From contig NC_088778.1 of assembly GCF_954871325.1 (NCBI RefSeq), forward strand, positions 17,387,666 to 17,451,665: a stretch of 64,000 nt of DNA, read 5' to 3'. Of the stretch, positions 54,240 through 63,661 are shown one piece after another. The position numbers and the translations under genes were made by a program. The notes beneath the pieces are model-generated. The model was given only the letters and a program-made list of their open reading frames with translations, searched no databases and was not told the DNA's origin. Source of the DNA: Gordionus sp. m RMFG-2023. Lineage: Eukaryota > Nematomorpha > Gordioida > Chordodea > Parachordodidae. Numbering within the stretch: position 1 is the stretch's first letter; every line of letters starts with the position of its first letter.

Positions 54240-54842
54240 TAATACTATAGAATTAGTTTCAGATTTCAAATACCTAGGAACCAAGATAACATTATTAGGC
54301 TTCACAATATTAGATACGAAATCGAGAACTAATAATGCTAGACTCCGGTATCATCAACTGTCGAAATTATGGTCATCCAACCAAATATCAATTAATTTAA
54401 AAATAAGACTCTTTAAGTCCCTAATTGTACCCATTCTTACCTACGGACTGGAGACTTGGCAGGACATTAAAAGCAACATCAACGCAACTCAAACATTTAT
54501 AAACAAATCCTAAGAAGAATCACCAAAACATATTACCCATACAACACCTCAAATTCAACGCTCTGGAATAGATGCGACATCCTACCAATCAATCGACTCA
54601 TTCCCATGAGGAGATTAGAATTACTAGGCCATAGCTTAAGACACTCACAGGAAAATATGATATTCTCGTCCATGAAATGGTCCCCTGACGGTGGGAAGAA
54701 AAGTACCCCTAAATACTATTGGTTGGCGAAATGCTTGAAGGATATGGACCTGATCAATCTCTCGTTTGCAGATTTCATGGCACTCAGCAAGAACAAGAAA
54801 CACCTAAAAGAACATCTAAAATACATGCTAAATTCGGCCTAA
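54240..54842 (+). pseudogene. LINE C-terminal part, after the LTR insertion
   Basis: Pieces on the + strand: DFKYLGTKIT (about 54265), RLFKSLIVPILTYGLETWQD (about 54409-54470), then after a frame change the 78-aa frame 54606-54842 with MRRLELLGHSLRHSQENMIF and MKWSPDGGKKSTPKYYW. These are the usual thumb and C-terminal blocks of animal LINEs ('fKYLGs.i', 'l.....P.llYg.EtW', 'R..LGH.lR', 'GrP...W'). The coding end is the stop at 54840-54842. Confidence 0.8.
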
Positions 54843-55405
54843 ATTAAAATAGGAATCGTTTCTCTTCTTGTTCTTTTCTTGCAATAGCTAGAACAAAGCA
54901 TGTTTGATGAGATAATAATCTGGACAACGCAACTTTCCTCATATGAACCCACGACTTTTTCTTCTGGACACACGATATCGGCGACAATAACAACAACAGC
55001 TACAACAACAAATAGAATAATGGATAATGATAACGAACACTGGTTATGATAATAACACAATAACACCGACGAACCCAAATATCATTTGCACAGCGCGTAC
55101 AAGGTCTACAGGACACGCGATATCGTCACACCGAACAACAAACAAAGAAGGGACTCATCATGCAAACTTAACTTAAACTCTCAATACTCACCAAGATATA
55201 AGAGTTATTATAGTTTTTTTGTTGCCTCACTAAATAACCATATCAGGATTCAGGTACATTATTACATGACATTATATTTCTTAACACTATTCTGCCGTAA
55301 CGGAACTAATACATCACCACTTTCGTACTTCTCCCTTTTTCACTTTGTTAGCTGGCTACATAGTGGTACCGTCCACTATAATAAAACGGATATACACCAT
55401 GTATG
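54843..55405 (+). other. LINE 3' untranslated region
   Basis: Less A/T-rich than the flanks, with 'acaataacaacaacagctac' repeats and two similar words, 'acacgatatcggcgac' and 'acgcgatatcgtcac'. It ends near 'catgtatgaatgaaat', which may be the start of a short repeat tail. Confidence 0.5.
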
Positions 55406-55899
55406 AATGAAATATTTTTATATTATCAACATTATATATCAATTAATACCAAGTTTATTGTTTTTTTCTTTAAATACTTAATTTATTAGAGATTAGGCAG
55501 ATTCTGTTAATTAGAAAAGATATCTTAAAATCACACATACTTATTCTTGGCTAAATTAACAAGTTTATATATATAAGTTATTAATAAACTTTTATAATAA
55601 TACTTGCTAATAATTTAAGAAAAAATTAAATAATTCTACTATTAATAACTAACATCTAATAGAAATCAAGTACTTTTTACATTCATTTTTATATTATATG
55701 GTTTATATTTTATCTCATTATAAAAACTTGAATCATAGAATTTAAATGACAATAAATAAAATGGTCAATATTTTAATGATATGAGAATTTTTTATTTATA
55801 ATCATATTGTTTTTTTAAATTCAGAATTCTAATATTCATTTAAGTCAATACAAATTATTTATTATTAAAATAATATTTTTAACATTTGAAGAAAGAGAG

Positions 55900-56336
55900 A
55901 TCGCCAGAAAACATCTTTGTAAAACTTGGAACTTGATACAAAGTCTAAATAATCAGAATATTGAAATTCTAAATACTATGCCTACGTGTTCGCATTCGAA
56001 AGATAATTTAGATGATGATTTTGAAGATCTATTAAAGTCACATGAAAGTCTTAATAAGAATAATTCTCAGGGGATAGAAAATTATAATAAATGTATAGAA
56101 ATAGAATATATAGCTCATTTGATAATATAGAGAGATTAGAAAAAGATACTAATCTTTTCAATTATTGGGAAAATGTATATAGTATGCCAGAACTTTATAA
56201 GTTAGCTATAACTGTGCTAGCAGTTCCAGCTACGCAGGTATCTGTAGAAAGAAGTTTATACTCTCTGCGCAGAGATCCTGAAATATTAGAAAATATTTTA
56301 GTTATCCGTTCTAATTCTCTTTTTAAACATAAATAG
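55900..56336 (+). pseudogene. hAT transposase C-terminal part
   Basis: Frames on the + strand: 55933-56130 (acidic linker with DDDFEDLLKSHESLNKNNSQ) and, after a +1 shift near 56105, DTNLFNYWENVYSMPELYKL, then AITVLAVPATQVSVERSLYS and RRDPEILENILVIRSNSLF. The last two are the hAT dimerisation domain. A short deletion after LYSL removes the usual 'R....R..L' helix start. It lies just inside the right terminus of the element at 51098-56729, where this domain is expected. Confidence 0.85.
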
Positions 56337-56737
56337 TATACATTTTATTCTATTTATGCGTTATTTTATTCATCATTGTATTTACGCATGTTTGTTTTTA
56401 TCTTATTTATTTATGAAATACAAAAAATTTATTTGTCTAATTTATATTTACTAAGTTTAATAAAAATATCTATTAGATTATCATGGTTAAATTAAATAAG
56501 AAATTATAAATTAAAGATTTTTCTCTAAAATTAATATATACATGGTTAATGATTAATTTTTTTAAAAATCAAATTTATAACCGGAACAAACCGAAAAGAA
56601 CCTTTATAAATTATAAACCGAACCGATATGAATTTTTTTTAAAAAAACCGAAATGGAACAAAACCTTTATAATTTTAAACTAAAACCCGGAACGAACCGA
56701 ACCGTTATGCTTAACGGTTCGAAACCCTGATTTTGAT

Positions 56738-57061
56738 AATATAATCATTTGTATTAATTATAATTGTTATTTAAAGTGTTTATTTTTACTTTCGATTGAA
56801 AATTTTTACGCATGTTTAACATATATATAATATTTAAAGAGGAGACCAAGTATTTTTCACATATTATTGAATTTTCAGGCAAATAAAGGTTATTTCCATT
56901 CACAGCATAAGATATAGATGTTTAGACATTTAGAATTGTCATTTATAATATTCTATATACATTCATACTAAATATTTACTAATAGTAGAAGGAATAGGCC
57001 TATAAATATTTGTCGTTGAAAAGTGTTTAATTTTATTTTTGATTGTAAAACATTTTTAAAC
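56738..57061 (+). repeat. Satellite monomer of about 250 bp
   Basis: Contains 'acgcatgtttaacatatata', 'aagatatagatgtttagaca', 'tactaaatatttactaatag' and 'aataggcctataaatatttg'. The same unit occurs at 59353-59574 and twice at 62080-62654. Here it leads directly into TATGTCGTAATTTTTAAAGG, the leader of the next array, so the two repeats belong to one larger element. Confidence 0.8.
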
Positions 57062-57760
57062 ATGTTATGTCGTAATTTTTAAAGGGATCTGAACTATCTG
57101 GGATCATCACGGGTTTTAAAGGGATAACTAAAAAATTAGGGTTTTATGTTAAGGAATGATAATATGGTATTATCACGTTTTGATTGTGATAAAGAGGAAT
57201 CTTATTTTAAAAAGCGTTTTACGCGCGTTTCGTTTTATTTCTTTTTAAAATTATGTTTATTTATTTTCAATGTTGTTTTTTTTGGCCTTATGAAATAAGA
57301 TATGTCTAATATAGAGTATCAATCGATAGCTAATCAAAAGATCTTACAACTGGAGGCCAATCTCTACCCTATATGGGCGAGTCTAGGTTTGGGGGGTCAG
57401 GAATATTTTTATCAAAATAAAATATCGATATGGGTATCAAATAATAGCTAATTTAAATATCTTTAGACATTTTTTGTTTTGATGGGTATGACTTGGTCTG
57501 GAGGGTGGATGGAGGGGAGGGTGGTGTAAAAAATAATTTTTTTTGATATGGGTATCAAATAAAAGAATTAAAATATTTTTTTATTGTAATAATAATAATC
57601 ACTCATAGAGAGCTGATCTAGGTCTTGGGGGGTCAGGAATATTTTTATAAACACAAAATATCGATATGGGTATCGAATAAAAGCTAATTTAAATATCTTT
57701 AGATTGAAAATATTCTTCATGGGGATTCGGAATATTTTTAAAAAAAATATCCCGAATAAA
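57062..57760 (+). repeat. GATATGGGTATCAAAT satellite array, second locus
   Basis: Same leader and alternating half-units as at 49262-50400, with about five half-units. The last one ends in the non-homologous 'tcttcatggggattcggaat'. Confidence 0.85.
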
Positions 57761-57895
57761 ACGTGCTTGAATCTCCACGTTGGGATTCCGAATCCCACAT
57801 GATTCCATATCCTAAAACGACATATATACTAGAACTAACTGATTTATAGATATTCTTACATAATCTTGTATTAATATTACACATACAATTTTACA

Positions 57896-58440
57896 TAATT
57901 AATACATATATATTAAATAAGTTTTTTTAAGGATATCTCATAGGCAATGGAAGTTAAATTTTTTAATTTAATAATACTATTTTATTATATTTTTAGATTC
58001 CTGCACAAGATACCATTCAACAAAAAGATACTGAAAATCAAAAGCAATGTATTATTATTGCTTTAACATCCTTAACTAAATTTTTATAGTCTTTTTATTT
58101 TTATTATATTTTTTAATTCTATGATTTTTTTCTGAAAAATCAAATCATGGAAAATTTAAAAATTGTTGCCATGAAGATCCTGTTTTATTGCCTTATCTAC
58201 ATTTTACAAATAAGTTTTTTTAAGGATACTAAGACCTATATAAATTTCTTATTTTGACTATATTTTTCAATACTATGATTTATCTGAAAAACCATTTCAT
58301 GAAAAGTTCAAAAATTGTTGCCATGAAAGGTCCTATTTTATTGCCTTCTCTACATTTTACATAATTAATACTTATATATTAAATAAGATTTTTTAAGGAT
58401 ATCTCATAGACAATGGAAGTTAAATTTTTATAGTCTTTTT
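57896..58440 (+). repeat. Direct repeats within the Helitron-like element
   Basis: 'tattaaataagtttttttaa' plus 'ggatatctcataggcaatgg' at 57911-57950 recurs at 58376-58415, and a block with 'aaaattgttgccatgaa' and 'cctgttttattgcctt' occurs at about 58160 and 58315. They form an irregular tandem series. Confidence 0.8.
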
Positions 58441-58466
58441 ATTTTTTATTTATATTCAATTTACAT

Positions 58467-58860
58467 GCTTTATTTCAGGTTATTTATGGCAAACTATGAG
58501 CAAGGAAATCACATCATCATCAAAAACGACATCACATCAAGCAAATTCATCAAAGATACGATATATTCATCATCAGTTAATTCTGTTTTATACTTTCAAT
58601 TAGCATGCTTTATTTCAGGTTATTTACAGCAAACTACGAGCAATGAAATCACATCAAAAACGACACCACATCGAGCAAAACCATCAAAGACACGATACCA
58701 TCATCATCATCAGTAAATTCTGTTTTATACTTTCAATTAACACGCTTTATTTCAGGTTATTTAGGGCAAACTACTAGTAAGGAAATCACATCATCATTAA
58801 AAACGAAAGACACGACAACAACATTTTCAAATAAAAGACAACGTACGGATATACCCCACT
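58467..58860 (+). repeat. Tandem repeat of about 138 bp, three copies
   Basis: Each copy starts 'gctttatttcaggttattta' and contains 'caaactacgagcaa.gaaat' and 'aaacgacatcaca'. The third is shortened. An open 83-codon + strand frame over two copies has no domain and reflects the repeat. Confidence 0.85.
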
Positions 58861-59300
58861 AATGCTTAAAAATTTTACAACCCTCTCAATTTTTAAAATA
58901 TCTTAAATCTCCTCTTTTAGTGAAATTTTTTATTATAAATTTTACTATATTATATTTTTTTTAAATATTGTTACAAATGCTTTTTGGAACCCGATAATCT
59001 TCAAGTCTTGAAGAATACACAATTATTATATTTTCTTATAATTTACATCTTTGTCTTATTTTTCTATTTCTTCCTTCTTATTTTCATTTATTTGCTCCCC
59101 TAAAATCCATCTCCTACCTTCACACGGTGGGGAGTGAACAGCAATGATGACTAACAGGAGCTATAGTGGATAATGTTAGTATTTGGGTGCTAACAAGAAA
59201 CATTATTTCCATGTAAAAAATCTTAATTATTTAATGATCATGATAGAAAAATTTCTGATTCATCCATCAATGAGGTAAAATTTATTATTCATTCATCATT
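58861..59300. other. Unique 3' part of the Helitron-like element
   Basis: AT-rich, no coding frame. A GC-richer word 'ccttcacacggtggggagtg' near 59118 is the only notable spot. Confidence 0.4.
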
Positions 59301-59352
59301 GAAATGAAGAAAATTCTGATTACCCGTCATTCTTGATGGGCTATCAGCTAGT

Positions 59353-59574
59353 ATATATATAATATCTAAAGAGAAATCAAGTATTTTTTACATGTTATTG
59401 AATTTTGGAGCAAATAAATGTTATTCCCATTTAGAGCATAAGATATAGATGTTTGGACATTTAGAAAGTGTCTTTCATAATATTCTATATACATTACTAA
59501 TATTATAAGTAATAAACCTATAAATATTAGAAGTTGTGGACATAATGTTTATGTAAAATTAACAAAAATTTATA
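59353..59574 (+). repeat. Satellite monomer of the 250-bp family, partial
   Basis: Begins directly after CTAG with 'tatatatataatatctaaag' and runs through 'aagatatagatgtttggaca' to 'aataaacctataaatattag', as in the copies at 56738 and 62080. Confidence 0.75.
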
Positions 59575-59854
59575 GGCTGCCTTCAAAGTGGAGACGGATC
59601 CGTTTTTACATCCGTTTCGTCAAAAGTCAATCTCATTAAAAATGATATATCAGAGACCTACAAAGGTACCATTTGCACGGCCCGGATTAAAAAAATTTCT
59701 GCCCGGCCCGGATTTTTTTTAAAAAAAATGTTTTAGGCACGGCTAGGAATTTTTTACAATTATATTCGACCTGGTATATATAAAAAATTCACCTATTTGG
59801 TATTTTATCATATTTTTCGGTGAGTATTATCATTTAATAAGCAAGCATATTAGT

Positions 59855-60070
59855 TAATGTTTTTAAACGGCTTGTTTTGAGCCGATTTTCGGCTAACTCA
59901 ATATTTTCGCCAGAAAAATATTGGCTAAGCCTCGAAATTTCGAAACTATATGTCTTAACCTTTGCTCCTTCTATGAGCAAAATTTTCAGGCTTGCATAAT
60001 ATTTTTCTGATAAAAAACTGAGTTAGCCGTTTTTAAAAATCGTCTCAAAACGAGCCGTTCAACAACACTT
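59855..60070. mobile_element. Foldback MITE within copy C
   Basis: Left 'tttttaaacggcttgttttg' then 'agccgattttcggctaactc' is mirrored on the right by 'gagttagccgtttttaaaaa' then 'tcgtctcaaaacgagccgttc'. The right edge AACAACACT is the complement of AGTGTTGTT, the terminus at 18442 and 63662. Its centre ('aatttcgaaactatatgtct', 'ccttctatgagc') resembles 63945-64000, so both belong to one family. The exact duplication is unclear. Confidence 0.7.
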
Positions 60071-60249
60071 TAACATATTATTATTTTTTATTATAAACAG
60101 ATATTTAGTATATTACAAATTGATACTATAAAAAATTTGTGTAAATAATATTTTGAGAATATACTATATTAATTGTATTTATAAAAAAAAGAAAACTGAT
60201 ATTTTAATTAATAAAAATTATAACATATATTATATAATATTGTATTTAA

Positions 60250-61512
60250 TCCTCATTAGTTTTATGCCCCCAAAATTACAGGGTTATAAAACTAATGTCA
60301 CACTGTCTAAAACTATACGAAAAAATAATAGAAAAAAGATTAAGAGATATAATCGAAATAGGAGAGACACAGTTTGGCTTTATGCCTGGAAGATCAACAA
60401 CCGATGCTATCCATGCAATTAGGCAAATGAGTGAAAAATACAGGGAAAAGAACAAAAAGCTACACATGGTCTTTCTCGATCTAGAAAAGGCCTTCAATAG
60501 AATCCCAAGAAAACTTATCTGGTGGGCGCTACGCCACAAAAAAGTTCCCGAAAAATATATAAGAATAATACAGGATATGTATATGGGACATACAACAATG
60601 GTCCGTAGCACAACAGGTACTTCAGCAGGCTTCACAATAGCCGAAGGAGTTCATCAAGGGTCGGCTCTCAACCCACTTCTCTTCATTACAGTAATAGATG
60701 TATTAGCACAGTCTATACATCAAACAGTCCCGTGGAATATGATATTTGCAGATGATATTGTGATACTTGCCGAATCCAAGGATGAAATGAAAGAAAGGTT
60801 AGTGAATTGGATAAATATCCTAGAAACTCACGGATTAAAAGTAAATAGAGAAAAGACGGAGTATATGGTGATAGGAGGAGATGAAACGGAGTATTGATAT
60901 AAATGATTGGCAGATATCCGCAATTGAAAGCTGCAAATATTTAGGCTCCACTATACAAACAAACGGCACAATAGAAAAAGAGATAAAGAGTAAGATTAAT
61001 CAAGGGTGGTTAAAGTGGAGATCTTTATCTGGAGTGCTATTTGACAAAAGAATCCCACACAAATTAAAGGGAAAAATTTACAGTTCCATAGTACAACCAA
61101 CTATTCTATATAGTTCGGAAACATGGCCAACCAAAGAATCAGACGAGAGAAGTCTACAAACTATGGAGATGAGAATGCTGAGGATGATTGCTGGGGTAAC
61201 AAGAAAGGATAAGGTGCGCAGTACAAGAATACTAAATAGTTTAAAGGTAGTGCCCATTAAGACTAAGTTAATGGTAAACAGACTTAGGTGGTATGGGCAC
61301 ACAATGAGAAGGCCTATGAACTACATAGGAAATAAAGTTGAAAGTGATGGGCAAACGTAAAAGAGGAAGGCCAAAACTTCAATGGGGCCATAAAGTTAGA
61401 GCCAATATAAAGAAGTATAAAATAGAAGAGATTGCATGAATAACATAAAGTGGAGAGAGATGTTGAAGGAGCTTACCACCAGAAAAGGTGAAATCTAAAG
61501 AGAAAAAAAAAA
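60250..61512 (+). mobile_element. RTE-type LINE, 5'-truncated, with poly(A) tail
   Basis: Inserted in copy C with a perfect 9-bp target duplication TGTATTTAA (60241-60249 and 61513-61521). The 3' end is AAAGAGAAAAAAAAAA. It starts inside the reverse transcriptase, as truncated LINEs do. Few frame breaks are present, so the insertion is younger than most others here. Confidence 0.92.
60262..61438 (+). pseudogene. RTE-clade reverse transcriptase, C-terminal two thirds
   Basis: The frame through 60295-60897 reads MSHCLKLYEKIIEKRLRDII, then QFGFMPGRSTTDAIHAIRQM, FLDLEKAFNRIPRKLIWWAL (first catalytic Asp), GVHQGSALNPLLF and IFADDIVILAESKDEM (F-A-D-D box), ending just after LKVNREKTEYM. After a frameshift near 60885, 60881-61360 carries CKYLGSTIQTNGTIEKEIKS, GWLKWRSLSGVLFDKRIPHK and RLRWYGHTMRRP. 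A second shift near 61335 restores MGKRKRGRPKLQWGHKVR. The words GWLKWR..(T/S)GVL.DKR.P and GRPK..W identify the RTE clade. The endonuclease is missing. Confidence 0.9.
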
Positions 61513-61521
61513 TGTATTTAA

Positions 61522-61778
61522 ACCTTTGCGTATTTATTCCATGGCAGGAAAACTATAATTTTATGTGATAGATACTATGAGTGTTAGCTAGTGTTAACTT
61601 TCACCAAACATTATATTAATCATAATCATATATAATCATTATTACCATATCTAATTGACAAATATAATAATTCATGTTGTATAATTTTTTTTAAAAATAC
61701 GGCCTGAACCCGGCCCGGATATTTTTAAAAAAAAATTTTCAGGCCCGGCCGGGCTTAGAACCGGGCCTGCAGGTCTCT
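61522..61778. other. Right part of copy C after the LINE
   Basis: Contains 'gtgttagctagtgttaactt' then 'tcaccaaacattatattaat', matching the 'taggtagtgttaaccatcac' block of copies A (near 3190) and B (near 22365), then the GGCCCGG right end. This confirms that the LINE replaced the central part. Confidence 0.75.
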
Positions 61779-62012
61779 GATATATATATTGATTTTCATT
61801 TTTAAAAAATTATAAGTAACGTTATAACGCTTTATATAATTTGCCGGATCAAAAAGTTAAATTTTGACTTCAAAATTTGCCGAATCCGTTTTAAGACGGA
61901 AGGTATCGGAACGGACGCACTTTGAACATATATATATATATCATTTTTAATGAGATTGACTTTTGACGGAACGGATGTAAAAAACGGATCCGTCTCCTCT
62001 TTGAATGCAGCC

Positions 62013-62654
62013 ATAAACATTAATCATTATTTTTTTTTTATTCAATTGGTTTATCCAGACGAGAATTTTGACTCATCGCGAAAAAAGTATTTTTTTATTT
62101 TTGATTGAAAAACTTTTTCAAGCATGTTTCACATATATATAATATGCAAAGAGGAAACCTAATATTTATTTACATGCTATTGAATTTTGAAGTAAAAAAA
62201 TCTTTTTTCAATTTGCAGATCTTCATAAGATATAGATATTTGGACATTTAGAATTGTCATTCATAATATTATATATACATTCATACTAAATATTTACTAA
62301 CAGTAGAAGAAATAGGCCTATAAATATTTGAACACTAAAGTGTTTATTTTTATTTTCGAATAAAAATCATTTTTATGTATGTTTCACATATATATTTAAA
62401 TTGGAAACGACGTATTTTTTACATGTTATTGAATTTTTAAGCAATTAAAGGTTATTTCCATTAACAACATAAGATATAGATGTTTGGACATTAGAATGGT
62501 CATTTATAATATTCTATATACACTCATACTAAATATTTACTTATAGTAGAATGAATAACCTATAAATATTTGAAGTTAAAAACACCTTAGTGTGTTTATT
62601 TTTATTTTCTCTTGAAAAGCATTTTTACGCATGTTTAACATATATATATAATAT
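62013..62654 (+). repeat. Satellite monomers of about 250 bp, two copies
   Basis: From about 62080 two tandem copies carry 'acatatatataatatgcaaa' or 'cacatatatatttaaattgg', 'taagatatagat.tttggac' and 'cctataaatatttga'. They end at 'catatatatataatata' just before CTAG at 62655. The stretch 62013-62079 is A/T-rich spacer. Confidence 0.8.
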
Positions 62655-62880
62655 ACTAGTTAATAACCTGTCAAGAATGACAAGGTTGAGGGGTAATTAG
62701 TTTGTGTATAAGGTACTAAATATACTTAATTAATTAATATATTTTATAAATATATTAAAATTTAGGCGAAAAAGAGGTAAATTTGTGAATCACATCTCAT
62801 AAGATATTCTTAATTTTTGATTCATCTATCATCGAATAAGGGAGAAAAGTATGATAACCCGTCTTTCTTGAAGGGCAAAA
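62655..62880. mobile_element. Small CTAG-ended hairpin element
   Basis: Left CTAGTTAATAACCTGTCAAG then AATGACAAGG; on the right 'tgataacccgtctttcttga' then 'agggcaaa' is an eroded inverted partner. It has the same kind of ends as the element at 39169-40695, with a much shorter interior and no coding sequence. Confidence 0.45.
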
Positions 62881-62928
62881 CGAAAAATATATAACTAAGA
62901 GTGCCAGAGCTCCCGTTAGCCAGCATTG

Positions 62929-63660
62929 CTGAGTCCGTCAAAAATGACGAGGAATGAGAATTTTCTCCTTACTCTTATGATAGTTGTTACCTGTTATTTG
63001 AAAATAATATCCAATTTTATTCTTTATAATCCCCTCCCACCTTTAAGTCAGATTCAATCCATTAAAACTAAGTTTAAATGTATGTTTTGAGTCAAAATAT
63101 ATTTAAAGCTTTTAATTGATACCCATATCAATATTATTTGTTAAAATATTACTGATCATCTATGCCTATTATTTAATATTGAAAAAATTCCCAAGCAAGG
63201 TCCAAGGCTATAATAATTTTAAAAAAATTTCCCCAACCCCAAGAGATCATAAAAATTTTGGTAGTTGAGAACTGGAATAAAATATTTAAATTTCCCCAAC
63301 CCCGACCAAAGATCATAATAATTTTAGCAGTTAAGAACTGGAATAAAATATTTTAAAAAAATCATAATGAATTTAAAAATCAAAATCAGATTTTATGGGC
63401 CTTGGTTTATTTGTTTTAGGTCAATGTCTGATCCATAGTTAATAATAAAAAAATTCCCAAGCGTCCAAGCTGATAATAATTTGGAAAATTTTCCCCAAGC
63501 GTAGCCCAATATAATTTATAAAAATAATTTCCATGACCAGCCCGACCCATTATAATTTTAAAAAAATTTTCATAAACCTGGTCAACCGATAATAATTTTA
63601 AAATTTTTTTAAGCTTCCAATAAAACATATTATAAAAATATTTTTCAAGTTCAGCCCGAC
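62929..63660. mobile_element. Partial copy of the CTAG-ended hairpin element
   Basis: From 'gtccgtcaaaaatgacgagg' it follows the element at 39169 for about 650 bp ('atgagaattttctccttact', 'gatacccatatcaatattat', 'ttcccaagcgtccaagctga'). It is cut by the next element at 63662. Internal words such as 'aagatcataataatttt' are repeated several times. Confidence 0.75.
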
Positions 63661-63661
63661 C

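Larger units (their letters stand above)
51320..55405 (+). mobile_element. 5'-truncated LINE inside the hAT element
   Basis: Begins within the reverse transcriptase at 'ttttcctgacaaatggatga' (FPDKWMTSIILNFPKNKTPN) and runs through the RT, the C-terminal region and a non-coding tail until the composition falls back to plain A/T near 55405. It is split by the LTR element at 52032-54166. The conserved order RT to C-terminal 'LGHSLRHSQEN' block is that of jockey/I-like animal LINEs; I cannot fix the clade. No clear target duplication was found, so both ends are estimates. Confidence 0.75.
51098..56729 (+). mobile_element. hAT element with AACCG-rich ends, LINE inserted
   Basis: Starts CAGGGTTTCGAACCGAACCG and ends TTAACGGTTCGAAACCCTG, inverted repeats with a perfect 8-bp duplication ATTTTGAT (51090-51097 and 56730-56737). 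Both ends are crowded with AACCGTTATAAA and AACCGAACCG words (51105-51235 and 56580-56715). The right third carries hAT C-terminal coding remains (55900-56336). Most of the rest is a later LINE insertion (about 51320-55405), which itself holds an LTR element. Without insertions the hAT would be about 1.5 kb, so it was probably already deleted. Confidence 0.93.
57062..59352 (+). mobile_element. Helitron-like satellite-rich element
   Basis: Starts with the leader and GATATGGGTATCAAAT satellite (57062-57760), continues with two further repeat blocks, and ends 'attacccgtcattcttgatg' then GGCTATCAGCTAG. The end has a hairpin (CCCGTCA..TGATGGG) followed by CTAG, the form of a Helitron 3' terminus. 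No Rep/helicase is readable, so it would be non-autonomous. The 5' boundary is uncertain, since the preceding monomer may also belong to it. Confidence 0.5.
59651..61779. mobile_element. hAT element with GGCCCGG ends (copy C), LINE inserted
   Basis: Starts CAGAGACCTACAAAGGTACC and ends CCTGCAGGTCTCTG, the termini of copies A and B. Flanks TGATATAT (59643-59650) and ATATATAT (61780-61787) agree at 6 of 8 positions in a TA-rich site. It follows A and B on the left ('cctggtatatataaaaaatt') and right ('aggcccggccgggcttagaa'), but its middle is replaced by an RTE-type LINE (60250-61512) and it also carries a small foldback element (about 59855-60070). No hAT coding sequence remains. Confidence 0.88.
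59575..62012. mobile_element. Element with 75-bp TIRs, interrupted by a hAT
   Basis: Left GGCTGCCTTCAAAGTGGAGA then CGGATCCGTTTTTACATCCG is mirrored on the right by 'cggatgtaaaaaacggatcc' then 'gtctcctctttgaatgcagcc'. The inverted repeat extends about 75 bp, to 'ctcattaaaaatgatatat'. ATA lies outside both ends, a possible 3-bp duplication; the superfamily is open. Removing the inserted hAT (59651-61779) leaves a MITE of about 310 bp with no coding sequence. Confidence 0.8.

Noticed and set aside
54839-55078. 79-codon - strand frame with a hydrophobic stretch
   Set aside because: Antisense of the LINE 3' untranslated region; the hydrophobic run comes from the ACAACA repeats.
51101-56729. GGTTCGAAACC and its complement, resembling a tRNA gene B box
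   Set aside because: They are the inverted termini of the hAT element at 51098-56729, flanked by the ATTTTGAT duplication; no A box or cloverleaf could be drawn.
60276-60635. 119-codon frame on the - strand
   Set aside because: Antisense shadow of the RTE reverse transcriptase on the + strand.
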